A stretch of 5,884 nt of DNA from Gemmatimonadota bacterium (GCA_016880225.1 JAEHDT010000185.1:1-5884), one strand, 5' to 3'. Shown: positions 1-5,847, numbered from the stretch's first letter. Numbers and translations are program-made. Notes: generated by a model not told the origin, from the letters alone.

Positions 1-644
1 ACGCCGTGGCGTTCGTCGCGATGTTCGTGATCGGCGGGCTGTCGGGGATCTACATGGCGGCGACGCCGGTGGACATGTTCATCCACGACACGTACTTCAT
101 CGTCGCGCACCTGCACTACGTACTGTTCGGCGGCAGCCTGTTCGCGCTGTTCGGCGCGATTGTGTTCTGGTATCCCAAGATGTTCGGCCGGATGATGAGT
201 GAGCCGTGGGGCAAGGTGCACTTCTGGCTCACGTTCATCTTCTACAACTGTACGTTCTTCCCGATGCATATCCTCGGCATGGCGGGGCACATGCGGCGGA
301 TCTACGACCCGACGCAGTATGCGTTCCTCCAGCCCTACCAGCCGATGAACGTGTTCATCTCGATCAGCGCGTTTCTGCTGTTTGCGTCGCAGCTCATCTT
401 CTTCGTCAACTTCTGGTGGAGCCTGAAGAAGGGGAAAGTCGCGCCACAGAACCCCTGGGAGGACAACGGGCTCGAGTGGTCGCTGCCGAGTCCCGCGCCG
501 CACGGTAACTGGGAGAAAGTGCCGGCGGTGTACCGCGGGCCGTACGAGTACAGCTCCCCGCAGGTCGCGGAGGACTATCTGCCACAGTACAAGAAGCTGC
601 CCACCGACCGCGAGCCGGCCAGCGCGCCGGCGCCGGGCCACTGA
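1..644 (+). CDS. ctaD: Cytochrome c oxidase subunit I, C-terminal part (5' end outside window)
   Basis: This is the catalytic subunit of an A-family heme-copper oxygen reductase, which reduces O2 to water and pumps protons across the cytoplasmic membrane. The first complete codon in frame is at position 3, and about the last 214 residues are present. The signature HDTYFIVAHLHYVLFGG is visible. By homology with the bovine enzyme, the His at 108-110 binds heme a3, the His at 114-116 binds low-spin heme a, and the His-Asp pair at 84-89 corresponds to the Mg site. The Arg pair at 294-299 matches the residues that contact heme propionates. Four hydrophobic segments correspond to roughly helices IX-XII. 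After the last helix comes a soluble tail of about 70 residues with the family's NPW...LEW...PSP.PHGNW pattern and a Pro/Ala-rich end. The helix VI residues that separate A1 from A2 types lie outside the window. ctaE follows after 17 bases. Confidence 0.97.
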   Translation, partial: AVAFVAMFVIGGLSGIYMAATPVDMFIHDTYFIVAHLHYVLFGGSLFALFGAIVFWYPKMFGRMMSEPWGKVHFWLTFIFYNCTFFPMHILGMAGHMRRIYDPTQYAFLQPYQPMNVFISISAFLLFASQLIFFVNFWWSLKKGKVAPQNPWEDNGLEWSLPSPAPHGNWEKVPAVYRGPYEYSSPQVAEDYLPQYKKLPTDREPASAPAPGH

Positions 645-646
645 CC

Positions 647-654
647 GAGAGGGG
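647..654 (+). promoter_or_regulatory. Ribosome binding site of ctaE
   Basis: A purine-rich GAGAGGGG stretch lies 7 bases before the ATG at 662, in the short gap after the ctaD stop. It supports that start for ctaE. Confidence 0.7.
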
Positions 655-661
655 ACGACCG

Positions 662-1339
662 ATGACGCACGCAGCCGCCACCGTCGATCAGATGCGGCCC
701 CCGTACCCGGCCGAACGGGGGCTCGAGGTCTACAACACGAAGCTGGGGATGTGGATCTTCCTGGCCTCGGAGGTGATGTTCTTCGCTGCCTTGATCGGGG
801 CCTACATCATCCTCCGGTTCGGCGCCCCGGGCGAGTGGGCCAAGCCCGGGATCGTGCTGAACATCAAGATCACGGCGTTCAACACGTTCCTGCTGATCTG
901 CTCCTCGGTGTCCATGGTCAAGGCGTACGCCTCGATTCAGGACGGCGACCAGAAGAAGATGCGCTTCTGGCTGCTGATGACGATCCTGGGCGGCGCCACG
1001 TTCGTGGGGATTCAGATCTACGAGTACATCCATCTGGTCGAGCACGGCTTCACGCCGAGCGGCGTGCGCGAGGGGAGCGAGCTGGCGGCGCTGGTGGCGA
1101 ACGGCACGCTGCCGGCGGCGACGATGGGCCTGTACGGCTCGACGTTCTTCACGATGACGGGGTTCCACGGCTTCCACGTGACGTGTGGCGTGATCTCGAT
1201 GACGTACCTGTACTTGACCAAGGCGCTGCCGGGCAAGTATACGAAGCAGGATTATCGCGGCATCGAAACGGTCGGGCTGTACTGGCACTTCGTCGATTTG
1301 GTGTGGATCATTCTGTTCACCATCGTCTACCTGATCTGA
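662..1339 (+). CDS. ctaE: Cytochrome c oxidase subunit III
   Basis: This is the 225-residue membrane subunit III of the oxidase; it has no redox centre and is known to stabilise subunit I and its proton uptake. Five hydrophobic segments (about residues 31-52, 74-90, 102-125, 160-185 and 204-225) fit the five-helix bacterial form, which lacks the first two helices of the mitochondrial protein. Family signatures are FLASEVMFFAAL near residues 33-44, with the conserved membrane Glu37, GFHGFHV at 167-173, and YWHFVDLVWI at 207-216. A polar loop of about 30 residues (around 129-158) separates helices 3 and 4 and looks somewhat longer than in proteobacterial homologues known to me. The ATG has a good ribosome binding site. 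It is a separate gene, unlike the fused I+III subunits of some bacteria. ctaF follows after 7 bases. Confidence 0.97.
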   Translation: MTHAAATVDQMRPPYPAERGLEVYNTKLGMWIFLASEVMFFAALIGAYIILRFGAPGEWAKPGIVLNIKITAFNTFLLICSSVSMVKAYASIQDGDQKKMRFWLLMTILGGATFVGIQIYEYIHLVEHGFTPSGVREGSELAALVANGTLPAATMGLYGSTFFTMTGFHGFHVTCGVISMTYLYLTKALPGKYTKQDYRGIETVGLYWHFVDLVWIILFTIVYLI

Positions 1340-1344
1340 GGGGG
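1338..1344 (+). promoter_or_regulatory. Ribosome binding site of ctaF
   Basis: GAGGGGG overlaps the ctaE TGA stop and ends 2 bases before the ATG at 1347. The overlap suggests that ctaF translation is coupled to termination of ctaE. The spacing is short, but the G run allows pairing in more than one register. Confidence 0.55.
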
Positions 1345-1346
1345 CC

Positions 1347-1622
1347 ATGGAGACCGCACACAAGCGTCCCAACTACATCCTCATCTGGGTGTATCTCGCG
1401 GTCCTCACGGCCGCCGAGCTGGCGCTCGCCTTCGAGCTGCCGATCTCGCGCAACCTGAAGCTGCTGCTGCTCCTGTTCCTGGCGGTGTGGAAGGCGGCGC
1501 TGGTCGGCCTCTTCTTCATGCACCTGAAGTTCGAACGCTGGAACCTGCGGGTCATGGCGTTGATTCCGCTGCCGCTCGCCGTAATCTTCATTCTGGCGGG
1601 AATGTCGGAGCATATCTGGTAG
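1347..1622 (+). CDS. ctaF: Cytochrome c oxidase subunit IV (prokaryotic COX4 type)
   Basis: This 91-residue membrane protein matches the small prokaryotic subunit IV family of caa3/aa3 oxidases. It is thought to help assemble or stabilise the oxidase and has no catalytic residues. Three hydrophobic segments are visible at about residues 10-30, 36-58 and 68-86. The conserved stretch VWKAALVGLFFMHLKFE (47-63), with its FFMHLK core, is the recognisable family mark. Position after ctaE is the usual one. The ATG at 1347 is supported by a G-rich ribosome binding site. The end of the gene overlaps the start proposed here for ctaB, and its last codons also contain the likely ctaB ribosome binding site. 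Confidence 0.92.
   Translation: METAHKRPNYILIWVYLAVLTAAELALAFELPISRNLKLLLLLFLAVWKAALVGLFFMHLKFERWNLRVMALIPLPLAVIFILAGMSEHIW
1606..1610 (+). promoter_or_regulatory. Ribosome binding site deciding a CTG start for ctaB
   Basis: CGGAG lies in the last codons of ctaF, 5 bases before an in-frame CTG at 1616. No ATG, GTG or TTG occurs in the ctaB frame between 1490 and the conserved N-terminus of the protein. This well-spaced site is therefore the best sequence argument for where ctaB translation begins. Confidence 0.5.
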
Positions 1623-2467
1623 CGTTCCTGGAGCTGACGAAGCCGCGCATCACGCAGCTGGTGCTGCTCACCGCCGCCGCCGGGTTCTATCTCGGCTCCG
1701 GCGCCGGGGTGGACGTGTGGCTGCTCGTGCACACGCTCGTCGGCGTCGCCCTGGTCGCGGCGGGCACCAACGCCTTCAACCAGGTGCGCGAACGGGACGT
1801 CGACGCCCGCATGCGCCGCACCGCACGGCGCCCGCTCCCGTCGGGACGCCTGACGCCGCGCGCCGCCGCGTGGTTCGCCGCCGTCATCTCGGTGGCCGGT
1901 GTCGGCTACCTGGCGGCCGCGGTGAACCTGCTCACCGCCGGGCTCGCCGCCCTCACCCTGGCGAGCTACGTCCTGCTCTACACGCCCCTCAAGCGCAAGA
2001 CGACCCTCAACACGTTGATCGGCGCGGTGCCGGGCGCCCTCCCGATCGTGGGCGGCTGGACCGCCGCGGGCGGCACCATCGGCCCGGCGGTGGCGGCGCT
2101 GTTCTGGATCCTGTTCCTGTGGCAGCTGCCGCACTTCCTCGCCCTCGCGTGGATCTACCGCGAGGACTACGCCCGCGGCGGCCTCGCCATGCTGTCGGTT
2201 TCGGATCCCGGCGGCCGTCACACGGGCCGGATGGTGCTGCTGTATGCCATGGCGCTCCTGCCGGTGAGCCTGTTGCCCACGCTGCTCGGCGTGACGGGTC
2301 CGCTGTACTTCTTCGGTGCCCTGGCACTCGGCATCGCCTATGCCGGGGTCTCGCTCACCATGACGCGCGCCGTGACGACAGCCCGCGCGTGGCGCGTCTT
2401 CCTGGTCTCGATCGTCTACCTGCCGGCGCTGCTCACGCTCATGGTGGTGGACAAGGTCGTGGCCTGA
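1616..2467 (+). CDS. ctaB: Protoheme IX farnesyltransferase (heme O synthase)
   Basis: CtaB (CyoE/COX10) transfers a farnesyl group to the 2-vinyl of heme b, making heme O, the precursor of heme A; it belongs to the UbiA membrane prenyltransferases. From the CTG at 1616 it has 283 residues, close to the usual 280-300. The first Asp-rich motif is NAFNQVRERDVDARMRRT (52-69), followed by RRPLPSGR. The loop YTPLKRKT (122-129) is the conserved basic patch, and the second motif is YREDYARGGLAML (181-193). Several hydrophobic segments fit the usual nine helices. Homologues begin just before the ELTKPR motif, so the CTG start gives a normal N-terminus. The alternative GTG at 1487 would add 43 unusual, non-hydrophobic residues and overlap ctaF by 136 bases. 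With CTG the overlap is 7 bases, suggesting translational coupling. The identification is firm; the start is less so. Confidence 0.95.
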   Translation: MVAFLELTKPRITQLVLLTAAAGFYLGSGAGVDVWLLVHTLVGVALVAAGTNAFNQVRERDVDARMRRTARRPLPSGRLTPRAAAWFAAVISVAGVGYLAAAVNLLTAGLAALTLASYVLLYTPLKRKTTLNTLIGAVPGALPIVGGWTAAGGTIGPAVAALFWILFLWQLPHFLALAWIYREDYARGGLAMLSVSDPGGRHTGRMVLLYAMALLPVSLLPTLLGVTGPLYFFGALALGIAYAGVSLTMTRAVTTARAWRVFLVSIVYLPALLTLMVVDKVVA

Positions 2468-2476
2468 GCGCTGGCC

Positions 2477-2665
2477 GTGATTCCCTTCCACCGCCTGCTG
2501 ATCTCGACCGCCATCGTTTTCTGCGCGGGCTTCGCGGCCTGGGCGGCATGGCATTACCGGCAGTCGGGTGACGTCCTGATGCTGCTCACGGCTTTGGCGT
2601 TCGCCGTCGCGACCATCGCGCTCAGCTACTACCTGCGCCATCTGCGGCGCTTCCTCGGCCGATGA
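2477..2665 (+). CDS. Small two-helix membrane protein, unknown function
   Basis: This is a 62-residue protein that I do not recognise. It has two hydrophobic segments (about residues 8-27 and 33-52), joined by a short polar turn around HYRQSGD, and a basic C-terminus (RHLRRFLGR). Under the positive-inside rule both ends would face the cytoplasm. It starts with GTG 9 bases after the ctaB stop and has no clear ribosome binding site, so it may be translated by coupling. Its stop overlaps the next start in an ATGA arrangement. Evidence that it is real: it fills the gap between two firm genes, reads in the operon direction, and has a membrane-protein composition. Its place after ctaB suggests a small oxidase subunit or an assembly or heme-handling factor, but no motif shows this. 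Confidence 0.65.
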   Translation: MIPFHRLLISTAIVFCAGFAAWAAWHYRQSGDVLMLLTALAFAVATIALSYYLRHLRRFLGR

Positions 2666-2829
2666 CGCCGGTCCTGCTGCTGTTGCTGCACGGCGACGAC
2701 CCGGCCATGGAGCTCTTGTATTTCTGGGCGGCCGTGCTGCTGGCGCTCACGCCCGTGTTGATCTTCGGCGGGATCGCGGTGTGGTTGGGGCGGAAGTTGT
2801 GGAAGGAGCGCCGCTCCGCGTTAGATTGA
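2662..2829 (+). CDS. Small single-helix membrane protein, unknown function
   Basis: This is a 55-residue open frame. Its ATG overlaps the preceding stop (ATGA) and it ends 4 bases before hemQ. It begins with a hydrophobic leucine run (residues 4-9), then a polar HGDDPA stretch, one strong membrane helix (about 18-42, rich in Ala, Leu, Ile and Val), and a basic tail (GRKLWKERR). The layout would suit a single-pass protein with its C-terminus in the cytoplasm; the N-terminal Leu run could instead be a second short segment. An inner ATG at 2707 would remove the first 15 residues, but the ATGA overlap favours 2662. I do not recognise a family. By position it could be a small oxidase accessory subunit, perhaps working with the 62-residue protein before it. 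The lack of any other use for this interval is the main support. Confidence 0.6.
   Translation: MTPVLLLLLHGDDPAMELLYFWAAVLLALTPVLIFGGIAVWLGRKLWKERRSALD
2797..2827 (+). promoter_or_regulatory. Weak possible promoter immediately upstream of hemQ
   Basis: An AT-rich patch stands out in otherwise GC-rich sequence. TAGATT at 2822-2827 fits a TANNNT -10 element, and TTGTGG at 2797-2802 is a poor -35 candidate with a long 19-base spacer. The -10 element ends 6 bases before the hemQ ATG, as in leaderless transcripts. The patch also encodes the end of the 55-residue protein, so it may be chance. Confidence 0.2.
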
Positions 2830-2833
2830 TTCC

Positions 2834-3919
2834 ATGACTCCCAAGCCCCCCGAGCGCCGCCAGGTCGTGCGCTTCGCCTTCTACAAGCTCGACAGCGCGT
2901 GGCGGCGGCTGTCGGCCGAGCGCCAGGCCAGCTCGAAGATCGAGTTCGGCCAGACGATCGAGAGCTTCGCCGGCCGACTGCTGCTTCGCCCCTACGGGTT
3001 GGTGGGCATCCGCGGCGACTGCGATTTCCTCCTGTGGCAGGTGGCCGAGAACCTCGATTCGCTGGTGGCGCTGCAGACGGCCCTGAACGGCACCGATCTG
3101 GGCGCCTATCTGACCGCTCCCTACAGCTACCTCGCCATGACCCGGCGCTCGATTTACGAGTTTCCCGAGGAGCCCGGCCAGCCCTCCCGGCTCGTGATTC
3201 GCCCCAGCGAGGCGCGCTACCTGTTCGTGTACCCGTTCATCAAGACGCGGGCCTGGTACATGCTCCCCAAAGCGGAGCGCCAGACGATGATGGACGAGCA
3301 CGTGCGGGTCGGGCGGCAGTACCCCACGATCCGGCTCAATACGACCTACTCCTACGGCCTCGACGACCAGGAATTCATCGTGGCGTTCGAGGGCGACAAC
3401 CCCGCCGAATTCCTCGACCTCGTGATGGAGCTGCGCGAGAGCAAGGCGTCCTCCTACACGTTGCGCGACACGCCCACCTTCACGTGCGTGCAGATGTCCC
3501 TGTGGGATATGCTCGACACGCTCGGCGGGGCGGGCTCCGTCCAGGCTGTGTCGCGTCGCCCGGTGCGGGCGGACGGCTACACGCCGGTCGCGACGCTCGC
3601 CGATCTGCCGCCGGGCTCCTCCCGCCGGGTGTACGCGGGCAGTGACGCGGTGGCCCTGTTCAACGTGAACGGCACCGTGCACGCGATCGCAAACCGCTGC
3701 AGCCACGCGCGGGCCAGCCTATCGGAAGGCACTATCGATGCCGCGCGCTGCGCGGTCACGTGCCCGTGGCACGAAGGCGTGTTCTCGCTCGAGACAGGAC
3801 AGGTGCTCGGCGGGCCGCCTGCGCTTCCGGTGGCCGTGTACCGCGTGAAAGTCGAAGGCGACGCCATCCTCATCGCCCCGGCGGAGGCGCGCGAGCCGAC
3901 GGTTGCCCCGCACTCCTGA
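2834..3919 (+). CDS. hemQ: HemQ coproheme decarboxylase (chlorite dismutase family) fused to a C-terminal Rieske [2Fe-2S] domain
   Basis: Residues 1 to about 228 form a chlorite-dismutase-family domain of the HemQ/ChdC type, which decarboxylates coproheme III to heme b using peroxide. YPFIKTR (133-139) supplies the equivalents of Firmicute catalytic Tyr147 and Lys151 (Listeria numbering): Tyr133 and Lys137. MMDEHVRVGR (152-161) supplies the proximal heme ligand His156. After a short linker, residues about 246-350 form a Rieske ferredoxin-like domain with intact ligands Cys289-x-His291 and Cys310-x2-His313 (CPWHEGVF). Without the extra disulfide cysteines of bc1-type proteins, it resembles soluble ferredoxin-type Rieske domains. 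No signal peptide is seen, so it should be cytoplasmic. A usual HemQ is about 230-250 residues; this one has 361. An in-frame TAG at 2822 makes ATG 2834 the only reasonable start, yet no ribosome binding site is well placed. The link to hemE and hemH supports the HemQ role; what the Rieske domain does is unknown. Confidence 0.94.
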   Translation: MTPKPPERRQVVRFAFYKLDSAWRRLSAERQASSKIEFGQTIESFAGRLLLRPYGLVGIRGDCDFLLWQVAENLDSLVALQTALNGTDLGAYLTAPYSYLAMTRRSIYEFPEEPGQPSRLVIRPSEARYLFVYPFIKTRAWYMLPKAERQTMMDEHVRVGRQYPTIRLNTTYSYGLDDQEFIVAFEGDNPAEFLDLVMELRESKASSYTLRDTPTFTCVQMSLWDMLDTLGGAGSVQAVSRRPVRADGYTPVATLADLPPGSSRRVYAGSDAVALFNVNGTVHAIANRCSHARASLSEGTIDAARCAVTCPWHEGVFSLETGQVLGGPPALPVAVYRVKVEGDAILIAPAEAREPTVAPHS

Positions 3920-4943
3920 AGACGGCCGTTTCCTCAAGGCCTGCCGCTGCGAGCCCACCGACGTCACGCCCGTGTGGTTCATGCGGCAGGCCGGGCGCTA
4001 CATGCCCGAGTACCGGGCGCTGCGCCAGAAGCACTCGCTGCTCGACCTGTGTCACAAACCCGAGCTCGCCGCGCAGGTCACGCTGCAGCCGGTCGAGCGC
4101 CTCGGCGTGGATGCGGCGATCCTGTTCGCCGACATCCTGCTGCCGTTCGAGCCGCTCGGGCTGGGCCTCACGTTCGCCGCGGGCGAGGGCCCCCACATCA
4201 CCCGGCCGATCCGCGAGGCGGGGCAGGTGCTCGATTTGCCCCCGGTGGACCCGGCGACCGATCTCGCCTACGTGATCGAGGCGGTGCGGCACGCCGCCCG
4301 CGCGCTACCGCCGCACGTGCCCCTGATCGGCTTCGCGGGGGCACCGTTCACGCTCGCGAGCTATGCGATTGAAGGCGGCGGCACCCGCACGTTCGCTCTC
4401 ACCAAGCGCTTCATGTACACCGAGCCGCGCGCCTGGCACGAGCTGATGCGGCGCCTCGCGGAGCTCGTGGGGGGCTACCTCGCGGCGCAGGCGCGCGCCG
4501 GCGCGCGGGCGCTGCAGCTGTTCGACAGCTGGGTGGGATGCCTCTCCCCCGCCGATTACACGACGTACGTATTCCCGCACAGCCAGCGCGCGCTCGAGCT
4601 CGCGGCCGCGGGCGGCGTGCCGGTGATCCACTTCGGGACCGACACGGCTACGCTGCTCGGCGACTTCGCGCGGGCCGGCGGCGACGTGATCGGCGTCGAC
4701 TGGCGCGTTCCCCTCGACGTCGCGTGGGAGCGCATCACGTCCGACCGCACCGTCGCCATTCAGGGCAACCTCGACCCGGTGGCCCTGCTGGCGCCGCGCC
4801 CCGAGCTCGAGCGGCACGTACGCGACGTGCTCGCCCGCGCACGCGGCCGCCCTGGGCACATCTTCAACCTCGGGCACGGCGTGCTGCCCGAGACCCCAGT
4901 CGAGGCCGTCCAGGCCGTGGTCGAGTGGGTGCATGGCGGCTGA
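3903..4943 (+). CDS. hemE: Uroporphyrinogen III decarboxylase
   Basis: HemE removes four carboxyl groups from the acetate side chains of uroporphyrinogen III, giving coproporphyrinogen III, the last step shared by the protoporphyrin and coproporphyrin heme routes. The 346-residue length is normal for the family. Signature 1, PVWFMRQAGRYMPEYR (23-38), contains Arg28 and Arg32; signature 2, GFAGAPFTLASYAIEGG (143-159), contains Tyr154. Asp77 (in FADILLPFE), Ser209 and His325 (in NLGHG) correspond to the human active-site residues Asp86, Ser219 and His339. The start is TTG at 3903, which overlaps the hemQ end by 17 bases; a GGAGG at 3883-3887 lies 15 bases upstream, rather far. The next in-frame ATG falls inside the conserved signature, so TTG is the credible start. 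No active-site change is seen. Soluble, cytoplasmic. Confidence 0.98.
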   Translation: MPRTPEDGRFLKACRCEPTDVTPVWFMRQAGRYMPEYRALRQKHSLLDLCHKPELAAQVTLQPVERLGVDAAILFADILLPFEPLGLGLTFAAGEGPHITRPIREAGQVLDLPPVDPATDLAYVIEAVRHAARALPPHVPLIGFAGAPFTLASYAIEGGGTRTFALTKRFMYTEPRAWHELMRRLAELVGGYLAAQARAGARALQLFDSWVGCLSPADYTTYVFPHSQRALELAAAGGVPVIHFGTDTATLLGDFARAGGDVIGVDWRVPLDVAWERITSDRTVAIQGNLDPVALLAPRPELERHVRDVLARARGRPGHIFNLGHGVLPETPVEAVQAVVEWVHGG

Positions 4944-5847
4944 GCGCGTCGCCGTGCTCCTCATGGCGTACGGGGGTCCGGAGAGCCTCGACGAAGTCGA
5001 GCCGTACCTCCTCGACGTGCGCGGCGGCCGGCCGACCAGCCCCCAATTCCTCCAGGAGATCAAGGAGCGTTACGCCCTGATCGGCGGCCGCTCTCCGCTG
5101 CGCCGGCTCACCGAGGCGCAGGCCGCGGGCGTGCAACGGGCGCTGGGCGAGCGGTTCGCGGTCTACGTGGGGATGCGTCACTGGCAACCCTACATCCGCG
5201 ACGTCGTCGCGCGGGTCGCGGCGGAGGGCCATCGCCGGCTGGTGGGCGTGGTGCTCGCGCCGCACTACTCCGCGATGTCGGTCGGGGCCTACGAGAAGCA
5301 GTTGTTGGACGCGGTGGCAGGACGGCTCGAAACGACGCTGGTCCGCAGCTGGGCCGATCACCCCAAGTTCCTCGACGCGGTCGCCGGGCGCGTGGTCCAG
5401 GCGCTGCAGCGCTTTCCGTCCCCTGGCTCCGTGCAAGTGCTGTTCACGGCGCACAGCCTCCCCGAGCGGATCCTCGCCTCCGGCGACCCCTATCCCAACG
5501 AGCTACGGGTGAGCGCGGCGGCCGTCGCCAGGCGCGCCGGGCTCGGCTCCTGGCAGTTCGCCTTCCAGAGCGCGGGGGCGACGCCCGAGCCCTGGCTCGG
5601 GCCTGAGGCGGGCGCTGTGATGACCGAGCTCGCCGGCAAGGGGCACAAGGCGTTCCTCATCGTGCCGATCGGGTTCGTCTGCGACCACGTCGAGGTATTG
5701 TACGATGTGGATATCGTCTACCAGGCGCTCGCCCGTCGCCTCGGCGTTCAGCTCGAGCGGACGACTTCGCTCAACGACGATCCGCTCCTGGTCGGCGCCG
5801 TCGCGGAGGTCGCGCGCGACGCCGCGCTCGCGCGGGGGTGGGCATGA
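4933..5847 (+). CDS. hemH: Ferrochelatase, probably coproporphyrin type (CpfC)
   Basis: HemH inserts ferrous iron into a porphyrin. The N-terminal motif LLMAYGGP places a tyrosine at position 13, as in the Bacillus enzyme, where proteobacterial protoporphyrin ferrochelatases usually read NLGTP. With hemQ in the same operon, this supports coproporphyrin III as substrate. Other marks are LAPHYSAMSVGAY (108-120), FTAHSLPERI with catalytic His174 (B. subtilis His183), FQSAGATPEPWLGP (211-224), and GFVCDHVEVLYDVD (247-260) with Glu254 (B. subtilis Glu264). At 304 residues it matches the short, soluble Firmicute form and lacks the C-terminal extension that carries an iron-sulfur cluster in some homologues. 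The ATG overlaps the end of hemE by 11 bases; no strong ribosome binding site is visible, so coupling is likely. The ferrochelatase identity is very firm, the substrate preference inferred. Confidence 0.97.
   Translation: MAAERVAVLLMAYGGPESLDEVEPYLLDVRGGRPTSPQFLQEIKERYALIGGRSPLRRLTEAQAAGVQRALGERFAVYVGMRHWQPYIRDVVARVAAEGHRRLVGVVLAPHYSAMSVGAYEKQLLDAVAGRLETTLVRSWADHPKFLDAVAGRVVQALQRFPSPGSVQVLFTAHSLPERILASGDPYPNELRVSAAAVARRAGLGSWQFAFQSAGATPEPWLGPEAGAVMTELAGKGHKAFLIVPIGFVCDHVEVLYDVDIVYQALARRLGVQLERTTSLNDDPLLVGAVAEVARDAALARGWA

Noticed and set aside
1487..1615. N-terminal extension of CtaB from a GTG at 1487
   Set aside because: It would lie almost wholly within ctaF, adds 43 residues of a kind not found in the family, and has no ribosome binding site as good as that before the CTG at 1616.
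1717..2571. Plus-strand 284-codon frame overlapping ctaB in another frame
   Set aside because: The translation is Arg/Pro/Gly-rich without hydrophobic pattern, while the ctaB frame carries all the prenyltransferase motifs.
1373..2641. Minus-strand open frame of 422 codons opposite ctaF, ctaB and the 62-residue gene
   Set aside because: Composition is dominated by Arg, Gln, His, Gly and Glu with no domain signature. It is the antisense shadow of GC-rich coding sequence, and the plus-strand genes are firm.
2805..2817. Possible terminator before hemQ
   Set aside because: The stem is only 5 bp, is not followed by a T-run, and lies inside the coding sequence of the 55-residue protein.
2834..3500. 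True chlorite dismutase (perchlorate metabolism)
   Set aside because: The active-site pattern and the hemE/hemH neighbours fit HemQ, and no perchlorate or chlorate reductase genes are present.
2747..3706. Minus-strand open frame of 319 codons opposite hemQ
   Set aside because: It has low-complexity charged composition and no motif, and it lies opposite a well-supported enzyme gene.
4492..4507. 16-base palindrome of alternating G and C in hemE
   Set aside because: It encodes an Ala/Arg-rich helix, and GC-rich codons alone produce such palindromes; no spacing or context suggests an operator.
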